Shown piece by piece: positions 37,492-47,000 of a stretch of 61,437 nt of DNA (positions are counted from its first letter, which is position 1; each line of letters starts with the position of its first letter). Origin of the DNA: JBQTHD01 sp052390275. GTDB lineage: Bacteria > Actinomycetota > Acidimicrobiia > Acidimicrobiales > AC-14. The stretch lies in contig JBQTHD010000020.1 in assembly GCA_052390275.1 (NCBI GenBank), forward strand, positions 1-61,437, given 5' to 3'. The position numbers were made by a program, and so were the translations under genes. The notes under the pieces were generated by a model. The model had not been told where the DNA came from and ran no database searches. It saw only the letters and a program-made list of their open reading frames with translations.

Positions 37492-38459
37492 CCGGGGCGC
37501 AGGGGAGCCTGGTCCAACGGGAGGTCGTCGGTGTTGTTCTCCTCGATCACCATGCCGGGGGGCAGGTCGCAGTTGAAGGGGTTGACCTTAAGCCGATCGC
37601 CGTACACCCGGGTTCCACTAATGAGGAAGGGCCCTCGGTTGAGCATTTCGCCGGCGTCCGCCTTGCAACTCACGTTGAGGGTGGCGTTGTCCGGCTCGAT
37701 GATGTGGCCGTCGATGAAGCTGAAGTCCCGGGCCCCGCCGGACTCCGCCTCGAAGTCCAGAACGGTCCGGTTGGCCAGGCGGATGGAGGTGCCCTCCACC
37801 ACCATGCCCACCACCCCGGCCACGGCAATGCCCTGGCGGCCGGTGTTGTCAATCCAGGAATCGACGACCCGAATGTCGGTGGGGGCCCGGTCGATGCCGC
37901 CCTCGAAGGTCTTGGCCGTCACGTAGACCCCGTCGCCCCAGACGTTTACCGCCTGGACCCGGCGCAGTTCCACCCGGTCGGAGGCAGCGACCTCGAAGCC
38001 GTGTTGCCTCTCGTTCTTGGCCAGCCCGCCTGAGGTGTTCTCGCACGGCCGCCGGCAACGCCCTCCCAGGACGGTGACGTCCTCGATGACGATGTCGGTG
38101 GAGTTTCGGATGGAGACGTGACGGTTCTCCCGGGCTCGGCCCGGTTTAGAGCCGTCGATGACCAGCGGGCCTCGTAACGTCAGCTTTTGGCAGCCTTCGA
38201 TGCTCACCGGGTGCTCGATGGCGAAGGTTCCGGTCAACTCGACCACCCCACCCTTGCGACACCGGGCGTTGATGGCCTTCTGAACCGGGTTCAGGGGAAT
38301 GGTGGTGGTAGTGGTGGCCGCCGGGCCTCCGTCCGTGGGCTGTTCGCCCGAATCCGGGCCCCGGTTTCCTGTGACCCATAGGGCGATCACCGCCCCGATG
38401 GACAGGGCGGCAATGAGTCCGGCGGCGATCATGGCGATCTGGCGGGGCCTGGGAGCCAT
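37476..38459 (-). CDS. Membrane-anchored right-handed beta-helix protein
   Basis: A 327-residue protein with one N-terminal membrane anchor (IAMIAAGLIAALSIGAVIAL), a Thr/Pro linker, and then repeated short beta strands typical of parallel beta-helices: HVSIRNSTDIVIEDVTVLGG, RVELRRVQAVNVWGDGVYV, RVVDSWIDNTGRQGIAVAG, MVVEGTSIRLANRTVL. Such folds occur in polysaccharide lyases, epimerases and phage-type glycan-binding proteins. With its location at the edge of the exopolysaccharide block it may bind or cut the glycan outside the cell. No catalytic set is recognised. Several paired Cys suggest an extracytoplasmic site. Confidence 0.75.
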   Translation of the reverse strand: MAPRPRQIAMIAAGLIAALSIGAVIALWVTGNRGPDSGEQPTDGGPAATTTTTIPLNPVQKAINARCRKGGVVELTGTFAIEHPVSIEGCQKLTLRGPLVIDGSKPGRARENRHVSIRNSTDIVIEDVTVLGGRCRRPCENTSGGLAKNERQHGFEVAASDRVELRRVQAVNVWGDGVYVTAKTFEGGIDRAPTDIRVVDSWIDNTGRQGIAVAGVVGMVVEGTSIRLANRTVLDFEAESGGARDFSFIDGHIIEPDNATLNVSCKADAGEMLNRGPFLISGTRVYGDRLKVNPFNCDLPPGMVIEENNTDDLPLDQAPLRPGQDRV

Positions 38460-38607
38460 GGGTCAAAGCTAACGAGGCGCGGGCTGGGCCCACGACCAGG
38501 TGCCGAGGGGAGGGGTCCCCGGGGACGGCTGCGGCGGCTGCACCGACCACTAAGTCACCGACTTGCTGTACCGACCCGTCGGCCGGAGGCTGCGGAGGGA
38601 CCGGCGC

Positions 38608-39402
38608 CTACGGAACCAGCTTGGCCAGGCGGCTGCGGGCGGCCTTGAGGGTCTTCTGGGCGGTGAGCACCGGGCGCTCGGCCAGCGAGGGGGGCGCCAC
38701 CAGGGCGGAACTGGCGGCCTGGCGTCGCAGCGCCGGATCTATGGCGGCGTCGGCGTTGGCCCCGATGGCCTGGCGCAGTTCCTCGGCCAGGCGGGGGTGT
38801 CCAAGGCCATGGGCCAGGGCGATGGCGTCGGCCAGGATGCCCTGCGCGTGGGTGGCCTTGATGCCCTTGCCGCAGTAGGCCATGCCCAGGTCCAGGTAGT
38901 CCTCCAGAAGGTTGGCCAGCCGCATGAGGACGATGTCGGCGTCCTCGCTGCTGGCGCTGCTGACGCTGGTGGCGCTGCTGGCGATGGTGGCCGGGCCGGC
39001 CGTCGTGCTCGACGCTTCCTCAGCCTGGACATTGGCCGGCGCGTCCAGCCGGGCCCGCCTCTCGGCCACCGTGGCCGAGTTCCACCGCAAGTGGGTGTAT
39101 CGCTCGACCAGTCGCTCGACCTCGGCACTGGTTCCGGCCGCCAGATCGGACTGCCGGGTGGGGGAGGCGTGCCCACCGGCGCCGTCCCCCCAGTCCCCCT
39201 GGGCATAGGCGGCATGAATCAGGCCGGCGGCCACCACTGCCGGTGCGGCCCCATGGGCGGCCAGGATGCTGGCCGTGCCCACCAGATGGGCCAGGAAGGT
39301 CTTGCCCGAGGAGCGGAACTGAGCACTGAAGTGGGGCAGTGCCCATTCGTAGGCCCGGTGGAGGAGAACCACGTCCTTGTCGCCCCAGCCGGCGGCCCGC
39401 AC
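38608..39402 (-). CDS. HD-like domain protein (DUF6817-type)
   Basis: A 264-residue protein from GTG 39402. The core reads LLHRAYEWALPHFSAQFRSS, GKTFLAHLVGTASILAAHG and VVAAGLIHAAYAQGDWGD, a helical HD-type arrangement of His residues (AHLVG and IHAAY) like the (p)ppGpp-hydrolase HD fold. A Ser/Thr-rich insert follows (about 130-155), then a helical C-terminus. The frame stays open upstream to about 39560, and the residues TYAQTNLQLLNQ just before the GTG look like conserved family sequence, so translation may begin earlier at a non-standard codon. Substrate unknown. Confidence 0.6.
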   Translation of the reverse strand: MRAAGWGDKDVVLLHRAYEWALPHFSAQFRSSGKTFLAHLVGTASILAAHGAAPAVVAAGLIHAAYAQGDWGDGAGGHASPTRQSDLAAGTSAEVERLVERYTHLRWNSATVAERRARLDAPANVQAEEASSTTAGPATIASSATSVSSASSEDADIVLMRLANLLEDYLDLGMAYCGKGIKATHAQGILADAIALAHGLGHPRLAEELRQAIGANADAAIDPALRRQAASSALVAPPSLAERPVLTAQKTLKAARSRLAKLVP

Positions 39403-39445
39403 CTGGTTGAGAAGCTGCAGGTTGGTCTGGGCGTAGGTCGGCTGT

Positions 39446-39505
39446 GTCGGGCCCAGGTCGGTCGGGCCCAGGTCGGTCGACCCCGGATCGGTCGACCCCG
39501 GATCC
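39446..39505 (-). repeat. 15-bp tandem repeat, four copies
   Basis: Two copies of GTCGGGCCCAGGTCG are followed by two copies of GTCGACCCCGGATCN. They lie just upstream of the annotated HD-like gene, in its open frame, where they would encode (S/D)TDPG and TDLGP pentapeptides. Confidence 0.85.
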
Positions 39506-39678
39506 GAGGCAGCCTCGGCGCTGGCCGAAGGAGGAGAAGGCGGCGATGGCTCGATCGGTCGAAACTAATGCGGCCATCGACCAGGGCTGGTTGCTTGGTA
39601 CCGTCGGGCCCGTGTCTTCGCCTCCCGCCCCCGCCCCCCGACGTCATCGGAGCCGGCTGGAGGGGCGAGGGTGATGCG

Positions 39679-40614
39679 GTGAAGGACGTGCGCTTCGCCC
39701 ATTCGGCCTTCACCACGGCGGCCCTCTATGAGCGGGGTCGCAGCGGGTACCCGGCCGAGGCGGTGGATTTTTTGGTCGAGGCCCTTGGCGTCGGGACTTC
39801 TTCGGTGGTGGTGGACCTGGCCGCGGGGACCGGAAAATTTACCCGGGAACTGGTCGATCGTCTGGGTGCCGGCGAGAACGTTCCCTCGCTACAACCCGGT
39901 TTGCCTGGAGCAGGCGACCACCGGGGCGGCCTTGTGGTGGCCGTGGAACCGGTGGCCGATATGCGGGCCGAGTTGGCCCGGGTGGTGCTGGGGGCCCGGG
40001 TGACGGCCGGCGCGGCCGAGGCCCTTCCCCTGGCTCCTGCGTCGGTCGACGCCATCACCGTGGCTCAGGCTTTCCACTGGTTCGACGCCTCCCGGGCGCT
40101 AGCGGAGTTCCATCGGGTACTGCGCCCGGGTGGGAGGGTGGGGCTGATCTGGAACCGGGCGGACACGTCGGTGGACTGGGTGGCCCGGGTCGACGCTCTG
40201 CGGTCCCCCCGGCGGCCGCTGGAGGTGGCCGGTTTCCAAGTTCCCGCCGAGGTGGCCGACGGGCTGCGCCGGGCCCGCCGCTGGGTCGATGCAAGGGCGG
40301 GAGGACGGGCCGGCCGGTCAGGGACCAGGGCGCCGGCCAAGCGCACGGAGCCGTGGTGGGTGGCCCGGTGCCGCAGCGGCTTCGCCGGAAGCCCGTTGTT
40401 CGCCCCTCTTTCGACCCGGGTGTTCCGCCATACCGAGCGTTGCGATGCCGACCGGTTGGTGGACTGGGTGGCATCGTTCTCCCGGTTCTCCAAGCTGGCG
40501 CCGGCCGAACAGTCGGTCGTGGTGGGTTCGGTTCGGGAGTTGGCCGAAAGGGAGATGCCAGCGGAGTTCGACTTTCCCTTCCGCACCGACGTCTTCTGGA
40601 CCGAGGCCCGGTAG
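39679..40614 (+). CDS. SAM-dependent methyltransferase (class I)
   Basis: A 311-residue Rossmann-fold methyltransferase. GTG 39679 is preceded by GGAGGGG. Motif I is VVDLAAGTGKFTRELV, followed by an unusual insert of about 17 residues (SLQPGLPGAGDHRGG) before the acidic strand VVAVEPVADMR. Later come VDAITVAQAFHWFD and LRPGGRVGLIWN, the pattern of UbiE/TAM-like small-molecule methyltransferases. The stop shares a base with the next start (TAGTG), coupling it to the lipoprotein gene. Substrate unknown. Confidence 0.85.
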   Translation: MKDVRFAHSAFTTAALYERGRSGYPAEAVDFLVEALGVGTSSVVVDLAAGTGKFTRELVDRLGAGENVPSLQPGLPGAGDHRGGLVVAVEPVADMRAELARVVLGARVTAGAAEALPLAPASVDAITVAQAFHWFDASRALAEFHRVLRPGGRVGLIWNRADTSVDWVARVDALRSPRRPLEVAGFQVPAEVADGLRRARRWVDARAGGRAGRSGTRAPAKRTEPWWVARCRSGFAGSPLFAPLSTRVFRHTERCDADRLVDWVASFSRFSKLAPAEQSVVVGSVRELAEREMPAEFDFPFRTDVFWTEAR

Positions 40615-41267
40615 TGCGACTGCGAATCCGCAGCCGGCGTGTGGCGGTCACGACCTTGCAGATCGGGGCTCTGCCGGCCCGGGTTCTGCCGGCCCGGGTT
40701 CTGCCGGCCCGGGCGTCTCTGGTCGGGGCAGCGTTGGTGGCAGTCATGGCTCTGGGTGCCTGTGGGGGTGAACGATCCAGCCCAACCACGGCGACCACCG
40801 TCGCTGACGGCGACCCCGAGTTCCCGGCACCTGGGCTGGGACCGAACGCCAGTGTCGTCCCCGGCCAGAACAACGGCGGTTCCCCGGACGGGGATTCCAC
40901 CGACATCCCCCCGGAATCGGGCTCGGCCACCACCGCGTCGGGCCCCGGCGGTGGGAGTGGCCCGGGTGGCACTGGTGCGGCCACCACCGTCGGGCGCCCA
41001 CCGGCGCCCCCGGCCACCACCGGCCCCGAGGTCCGCATCCGGGTTCGGGTGGGCACCGCGGAGGCTGGCACCGCCAGCTTCACCCTGGCCCAGGGCGTTG
41101 ACGGCTTCACTTCGGTGGCCACCCAGGCCAGCACCGCCTACAGCACCACCGAGGGTGAACCGGAGACCTTCGCCAATGCTGTGCGTCCGGGGGCGCTGCT
41201 GGTGGTGACCGGCAACCCCATCGGCCCGGGCCGGCTTCTGGCCACGGCTGTGGTCCTGGTGGCCTGA
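40614..41267 (+). CDS. Putative lipoprotein with DUF5666-like domain
   Basis: GTG 40614 overlaps the methyltransferase stop and gives 217 residues. The N-terminus is basic with a triple 15-bp repeat (LPARV units), then a hydrophobic signal ending in the lipobox LGAC. A Thr/Pro/Gly linker of about 85 residues precedes a beta-rich domain (about 140-217: VRIRVRVGTAEAGTASFTL, ending LLVVTGNPIGPGRLLATAVV), which matches the look of DUF5666/OB-type secreted domains. A start later than the repeat is possible. Function unknown. The gene leads directly into the folP2-like gene. Confidence 0.65.
   Translation: MRLRIRSRRVAVTTLQIGALPARVLPARVLPARASLVGAALVAVMALGACGGERSSPTTATTVADGDPEFPAPGLGPNASVVPGQNNGGSPDGDSTDIPPESGSATTASGPGGGSGPGGTGAATTVGRPPAPPATTGPEVRIRVRVGTAEAGTASFTLAQGVDGFTSVATQASTAYSTTEGEPETFANAVRPGALLVVTGNPIGPGRLLATAVVLVA
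40671..40715 (+). repeat. 15-bp tandem repeat, three copies
   Basis: CTGCCGGCCCGGGTT is repeated three times (last copy ends CG), coding LPARV pentapeptides ahead of the lipoprotein signal segment. Confidence 0.9.
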
Positions 41268-41286
41268 CCCACTGAGCACGGGCGCT

Positions 41287-42159
41287 GTGCCCATGAGTCT
41301 GGGCCCGATTTCGGTTCCGACCGACGGCCCGGCGCTGGTCATGGGGATATTGAACCGGACACCAGATTCGTTCTTCGATCGCGGGTCCTACTTCGCCTTC
41401 GATGAGTTCCTGCGTCAGGCCGAGCGCATGGTGACCGACGGAGCCGACCTGCTCGACATCGGCGGGGTGAAGGCCGGTCCGGGCCCGGAGGTTGGTGAAG
41501 CGGAGGAGCTGGACCGGGTCATCCCGGCGGTCGAGGCCCTGACCGCACGCTTTGGCCTACCGCTGTCGGTCGACACCTGGCGGGCATCGGTGGCCTCTGC
41601 CGCCTTCGCTGCGGGGGCGGTGGTGGGCAACGACATCAGCGGTTTCGCCGACCCCGGCTACCTGCCGGCGGCGGCCGCCGCGGGAGCCTCCGTGGTGGCC
41701 ACCCATATCCGCCTGGCCCCCCGGGTGGCCGACCCCGACCCCACCTACGGCGACCTGGTGGCCGACGTGGCCGGATTCCTGGTCGACCGGGCCGAGCGTG
41801 CGCAGCGGGCCGGCATGAGCCCGGACAAGATCATCCTCGATGCCGGCCTGGACCTTGGCAAGACGCCGGCCCAGTCGCTGAGCCTGCTGCGGGCTTCGCC
41901 GGCCCTGGCCGCCCTGGGGTATCCCCTGTTGCTTTCGGCCTCCAACAAGACCTTCCTGGGAACGCTGTTGGACCTGGGCATCGGCGCCCGTCGGGAGGCC
42001 TCGTTGGCGGCGGCGGCCATCGGGGTGATCGGTGGTTGCCGGATCCTGCGGGTCCACGACGTGGCCGGTACTCGGCGGGTGTGCGCCACCCTGTCGGCGG
42101 TGGCGAGCGCCCGCCACCCCGGGTCAGCGCCGCCCGCCTCCGGCCGGCAGGTCGATTGA
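41287..42159 (+). CDS. Dihydropteroate synthase homologue (FolP2-type)
   Basis: A TIM-barrel pterin-binding protein of 290 residues, start GTG. It carries MGILNRTPDSFFDRG, LLDIGGVKAGPGPEV, LSVDTWRASVASAAF and LLSASNKTFLGTLL, ending with RILRVHDVAGTRR. The GGVKAGPG and NRTPDSF wording matches the mycobacterial FolP2 branch rather than FolP1. FolP2 proteins have been reported to lack dihydropteroate synthase activity, so a folate role is not assured. No other folate gene is nearby. Its stop overlaps the TTG start of holA. Confidence 0.85.
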   Translation: MPMSLGPISVPTDGPALVMGILNRTPDSFFDRGSYFAFDEFLRQAERMVTDGADLLDIGGVKAGPGPEVGEAEELDRVIPAVEALTARFGLPLSVDTWRASVASAAFAAGAVVGNDISGFADPGYLPAAAAAGASVVATHIRLAPRVADPDPTYGDLVADVAGFLVDRAERAQRAGMSPDKIILDAGLDLGKTPAQSLSLLRASPALAALGYPLLLSASNKTFLGTLLDLGIGARREASLAAAAIGVIGGCRILRVHDVAGTRRVCATLSAVASARHPGSAPPASGRQVD

Positions 42160-43157
42160 GCCGCTCCAGCCGGCCCGCTCCGCCGTTGGAGTCCCCCGTC
42201 TACCTGGTGGTGGGCGAGGACCAGGCCTTGGTGGGCGAGGCCACCCGCACGCTTTTGGCCCGGCTGGTGGGCTCGGGCGATGCCGCCCTGTTGGTGGAGG
42301 AGCCCGTCTTCGACGTCGACGATCTGAGCCCGCTGGTTGACGCCGCCCGCACCCCGGCTTTTCTGGCCGACCGCCGGATCGTGGTGGCCCGGGATATTGG
42401 TCGGCTCACCGCCGCCCAGGCCAGTCCCCTGATCGCCTACCTGGCTTCGCCCGACCCCACCACCCGGCTGGTCCTGGTGGCGTCGGGGCCGAAGCCGACC
42501 CGGGGCCTGGTGCAGGCGGCCAGGAAGGCCGGCGAGATGGTCGAGGCCGGGCCGCCGGTGGCTCGGGACCGTTCCGCGTGGGTGGCGGCCCGGGTCTCGA
42601 AATCGGCCATTCGCCTGGAGCCGGTGGCCACTGCGGATCTAATGGTTCACCTTGGGGAGGACGTCTCGCGGCTGGATTCACTTCTGGGAGTTCTCACGTC
42701 GGCCTTTGGGCCGGGCGCTCGGCTGAGCCGGGCGGACCTGGCGCCCTACTTGGGCGAAGCCGGACCCGGTGCCCCCTGGGACCTCACCGACGCAGTGGAC
42801 CGGGGTGACGGCCAGGCGGCGCTGGTGGCGCTGCATCGACTGCTGGGCGGTGGGCAGAGACACCCGCTGGTGGTCCTGGCCATCCTCCATACCCACCTGG
42901 CCCGGATGCTGCGCCTGGACGGGGCGGGGATTACCACCGAGGCCGAGGCGGCCCTGGCCCTGGGGATCACCGGGAGCACCTTCAGGGCGGGGAAGGCCCT
43001 TCGTCAGGCCCAAAGAATGGGTTCGGGCGCAATCGCACGGGCGGTTCAGCTACTGGCCGACGCTGATCTGGCCATCAAGGGGGCCACCGAGTGGCCCCCC
43101 GATTTGGTGCTCGAAGTGCTGGTGGCCCGGCTCAGCCGGCTGTCGACGGGGCGTTGA
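42156..43157 (+). CDS. holA: DNA polymerase III delta subunit
   Basis: Clamp-loader subunit that opens the beta sliding clamp. TTG 42156, overlapping the upstream stop as TTGA, gives 333 residues. Features typical of the family: YLVVGEDQALVGEATRTLL near the N-terminus, TPAFLADRRIVVARDIG, LVLVASGPKPTRGLVQAARK, and the C-terminal helical collar domain with LVVLAILHTHLARMLRL. The frame is open further upstream inside the preceding gene but unlike HolA. It converges with rpsT, overlapping it by 26 bp, and the holA-rpsT neighbourhood is a common actinobacterial arrangement. Confidence 0.92.
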   Translation: MSRSSRPAPPLESPVYLVVGEDQALVGEATRTLLARLVGSGDAALLVEEPVFDVDDLSPLVDAARTPAFLADRRIVVARDIGRLTAAQASPLIAYLASPDPTTRLVLVASGPKPTRGLVQAARKAGEMVEAGPPVARDRSAWVAARVSKSAIRLEPVATADLMVHLGEDVSRLDSLLGVLTSAFGPGARLSRADLAPYLGEAGPGAPWDLTDAVDRGDGQAALVALHRLLGGGQRHPLVVLAILHTHLARMLRLDGAGITTEAEAALALGITGSTFRAGKALRQAQRMGSGAIARAVQLLADADLAIKGATEWPPDLVLEVLVARLSRLSTGR

Positions 43158-43410
43158 TGGCGTTGAGGCGGCGGGCCAGGCGGGACTTCCGGTTGGCCGC
43201 CTGGTTGGGATGAATGACGCCCTTGGCCGCCGCGGTGTCGATCCGCTTCATGGCGGCGGCCACGGCCTGGACCGAGTCAGGAGAGGCCCCGGTGGTGGCC
43301 TCCACCGCCCGCTTGACCCGCGTCTTCAACTCCGAGCGGACGGCCTTGTTGCGCAGCCTCCGCTTTTCGTTCTGGCGGTTTCTCTTGATCTGGCTTGCGA
43401 TGTTGGCCAC
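43132..43410 (-). CDS. rpsT: Small ribosomal subunit protein bS20
   Basis: A 92-residue primary 16S rRNA-binding protein of the small subunit. It starts GTG-GCC, with the family opening MANIASQIKRNRQNEKRRLRN, and has the later signature GVIHPNQAANRKSRLARRL. Lys/Arg-rich helices throughout. The 3' end overlaps holA on the opposite strand. lepA, often next to rpsT, lies 10.5 kb away here with a block of envelope genes between. Confidence 0.97.
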   Translation of the reverse strand: MANIASQIKRNRQNEKRRLRNKAVRSELKTRVKRAVEATTGASPDSVQAVAAAMKRIDTAAAKGVIHPNQAANRKSRLARRLNAINAPSTAG

Positions 43411-43481
43411 GGGCCGGAGAAGTTAGCAGTCGACGGCGGACGGTCCGGGCGCGCAGGGCCGGATGGAACCTGACTACTCCG

Positions 43482-43946
43482 CTACTCCACTGTGAGGGTG
43501 GCGACCATTCCCTTGTCCTTGTGCTGTTGGCCGTCGGCGGACTCCAGGATGCATTGGAGGGTGTAGGTGCCGGGCTCCATCACAGCGGCGAAGGGGGCGG
43601 CTTTGGCTCCGGGGGCGAAGGCAGCGACTTCGCCAAGGGCTTCGCCGGAGGCGTCTAGGACTTCGAGCTCGTGATCCTCCTCGCCGGTGTTCTCCGCGGT
43701 GAAGAACACGTTTGGTCCTTTGACCGTGGTCGGGCCCTCGAACGCATACTCCACCAGCGTGTAGGCGGCCACGGTGTCGGCCTGGTCCTGGGTAAAGGCG
43801 GCGGCCTCGGAGTCCGTGGCCGGTTCCTCTGAGTCGCTGCAGGCCATCGCCAAACCGGCCAGAGCGGCCGCCGCCAGCCAGGTGGTCAATCGTCGTCGCG
43901 CCCCGGTTGATGCCGCCCCGGTTGATGCCGCCCCGGTTGATGCCAC
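43482..43946 (-). CDS. Cupredoxin-like lipoprotein
   Basis: A 154-residue protein from GTG 43946, preceded by AAGGGGG. The N-terminus has a three-copy 15-bp repeat (ASTGA), then a signal TTWLAAAALAGLAMAC with lipobox Cys. The mature domain has the plastocyanin-like beta pattern VFFTAENTGEEDHELEVLD, with a His in the usual N-terminal copper position, and ends MEPGTYTLQCILESADGQQHKDKGMVATLTV with Cys, His and Met spaced as copper ligands. This makes a type-1 copper site plausible. It likely sits on the outer membrane face as an electron carrier or copper binder. Confidence 0.75.
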   Translation of the reverse strand: MASTGAASTGAASTGARRRLTTWLAAAALAGLAMACSDSEEPATDSEAAAFTQDQADTVAAYTLVEYAFEGPTTVKGPNVFFTAENTGEEDHELEVLDASGEALGEVAAFAPGAKAAPFAAVMEPGTYTLQCILESADGQQHKDKGMVATLTVE

Positions 43947-43949
43947 TGG
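43905..43949 (-). repeat. 15-bp tandem repeat, three copies
   Basis: GGTTGATGCCGCCCC is repeated head to tail (third copy diverges at its end). On the minus strand it encodes ASTGA pentapeptides at the very N-terminus of the cupredoxin-like lipoprotein, between the start codon and the signal segment. Confidence 0.9.
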
Positions 43950-44058
43950 CCGCCCCCTTCATCCTTTGCGGCCAGCGGGATCGCCAGGGCCGCGCTTTAG
44001 GTGTTGCTAAGCAAAACACTATCCACAAAGAGCACCAGAATCTCGGAATCCCGGAATC

Positions 44059-47000
44059 TCAGAAGGTGTCTGGTGGGCCGGTGGTGCTCGGGCCCCCGGT
44101 AGTGGGCGGGGCGGTGGTGGGTGGGGTGGTGGTGGTGGGGCCGGACGTGGTCGTCGGACCGGCCGTGGTGGTCGGTCCGCCGGTGGTGGGCGGCGCGGTG
44201 GTGGGCGGTGCGGTGGTCGGGGGAGCGGTGGTCGGGGGCGCGGTGGTCGGGGGAGCAGTGGTGGTCGGCCTGGTGGTGGGGGGCTGCAGGGTGGTCGCCG
44301 AGGTCGTTGGGGGCTCGGTGACCGGTGGCTCGGTGACCGGTGGCCCCGTGGCCGGGGGATCGGTGTCAGGGGGGTTGGTGCTGTCGGGGTCGGGCCGCCG
44401 GGTGACCGGCGGGCGAGGGGTGCCGGAGGCTCCGAGCACGGTCACCCGCACCTCCTGGCGGAGATCGCCGACCTGGGCGGTGATGACCGTGGATCCGGGT
44501 CCCACCCCGGTGACCACCCCCGCCTCGACGGAGGCGACGTTGAGGTCGGCCGAACTGAATGCCACCGCCCGGAGAATCTCCACCGGAGCGGGGCGACCGT
44601 CGCTCATGGCCCCGGAAACCGCCAGCGGCGCCGCCTGTCCGGGGACCAGGCTGAGGGCCGGCGGGTTGACCTCCAGGGAGGCCAGCCGGGAACCGGCCGA
44701 CTCGCCCTTGTAAGCCGCCTCCTCCCGGGCCTGGTCGGCGGCCAGGGAATCGAGGCGAGCCTGGCTGTTGCCGTCGCTCGCCACCGTGACCGAGTAGGTG
44801 ATGGGGAAGCGGCCGTTGGGGGGAAGGGCGGTGATCTGGAAGCGCACCACCGGATCGGCCTGGATCACCTCGTCGAAGGGCGGTTCGAAGGCGATCAGAT
44901 CCACTGATCCGGCTACCGACTTGGGAATGACCTCGTCGTAGAAGTCGGTGACCGGCTCAGAGTTCTGGTTCGTGAGAGTGATCTCACTCCGCAGTCGATC
45001 GCCCTGGACGCCTGAAAGCCTCCAGATACGGGTGAGAAGCATCCCGTTGGCCAACTCGGTCGGGGTGAAGGCGTAGATGGTTGGGCTCGGTCGGGCCGGT
45101 TCCGGCCGGGAGCGGACAAAGACTCCCGCCACGGCTGCGGCCAGAACCGCCATGACCACGCCGGCCACCACCAGTTTGCGTTTGCCTTGGGTTGGGTCAA
45201 CCGGCCCGTCGTAGGGGTCGGCGGGGGTCAGTCGACCAGGTGGCGAGCCGCCGGGTGCGGACCCGTCGAGGTCACTCCATTCGTCACGCTCGTCGTCGAA
45301 GGGAGGCAGGACCATTGAATCGGAGAGCAGGTCCACGCCGGTGACGGCCCGATGGTTGGCCGTTCCGTCGACCAGGACCCTTTCCTCGTAGGCCTCGCCC
45401 TCCGCGTCCTGGCGAAGGCGTCCGTCGGGGTCCCCCTCCCGGTCCAGGTCCCCGGCCAGGCCCGCGTCGGTCAGGCGGGCCTCCTCGTCCAGAAGGAGTT
45501 CCTCATCCAGAAAAGCCAACTCGTCCACAGAGCCTGAGTCGGCCACGTCCGGCTCATCGAGGAGGTCGGCGGTGGAGAACCGACTCGTTTCGTCAAGACG
45601 GCTCACCTCGCTCAACAAAGCCAGGTCGGCGGGGTCACCGTTGGACATGCCGCCGCCGATGCTCGCCGGAGCGCCGATGCTGGCCGGAGCGACGACGCCG
45701 GCCGGACCGACGACGCCGGCCGGACCGACGACGCTTGCTGCCGGAAGGATGAGGTCCAGGTCCAGGCCGGCGAAGGGGTCAGAGTCGGGTTCGTTGGTTG
45801 CGCCCGGGCCGGGCGGAGGGGATGGAGTGGTCTGCATTGACCCAAACGACGCCAGATCCAGGTCGCCCAGGGGGCCCAACTCGTCGCCTACTGCCCGCCC
45901 CGCCAAGCCCGCCATACCCGCCGAACCGGCCAAACGGGCGGAACTCTCCGAACGTGGCCGGGGGTCCAGGCGGGGTCGCGACGAGAATTCCGAGCCGATC
46001 TCACCCAGGCTCGGGCCGGAGAGGAACAGTTCGTCCTGGGCCAGCAGAGCGGCGCCCCGGGCTGCGGCCAGATCCGGTTGGCAGCTCACCACCACCGGCC
46101 TTCGCAGCCGTCGACGCAGCGTCTCGGCCACCGCCGGAACAGTGGCTGACCCGCCGGCAGCGATGATGGTGGCGATGTCAACCAGGGCCACACCGGCGGC
46201 CTCGGCGGTGGCCACCAGGGATTCGACGGTATCGATCAGCATTGGGCGAACCATGAGATCAAAGGCGTCGCGCTGAAGGGTCAACTGGTGGGAATGGAGG
46301 CCAAGGTCGACGTCGATCACCGTCTGGTCCTCGGAGGACAACTGCTCCTTGGCTGCTACGCATCGTTGGCGGATGATGGCCATGGCCCGGGCTGTTTCCG
46401 GGTCGTTGACGTCCATGGTCTCGACCACCGCCGCCAATGACGAGGTGACGAAGGCAAAAACGGCCTGGTCCATGTCCGCCCCGCCGGCGTCATCGATCCC
46501 ACCCGCCTCACCCAGAGAGACGAACCGGTCTGTGGTCCGCCCGAACAGGGCCACCTCGAGGCGCGATCCCCCCAGGTGATAGACGGCAACCACCTCCCCG
46601 GGAGCTACCGGCGACCTCTGGTGATGGTCGAGTGCGACAGCTTCGGGGATTGTCAGGCACAGGGGCCCACCCATCCCCGCCCGGGCCGCCGCCACCAAAA
46701 GAGCTTCCACCTGCGATGTAATCCACGACGCCGGGTGGGCCAGGGCGACCCGGTCAGGGGGCCCGCGGCGAAGCGTTCGCACCCGATCGAGCACCTCCCG
46801 CAGGAGATGGCCGACCAATTCGTCGCCGGTGGCCGAGTGACCGCCCAGCATGAGCGGAACGGGGTCGCCCACCCGGGCGGTGAAGTTGCGGGCGACGGCG
46901 GCGGGGTCCACATCGGCTGGCGGCTTGCCGGCCCGGAAGGTTCCGTTGCCCATTCGGGTCAACTCCGCGGCCATGGAATCGGTGAAACGGCCCAGCTTCA

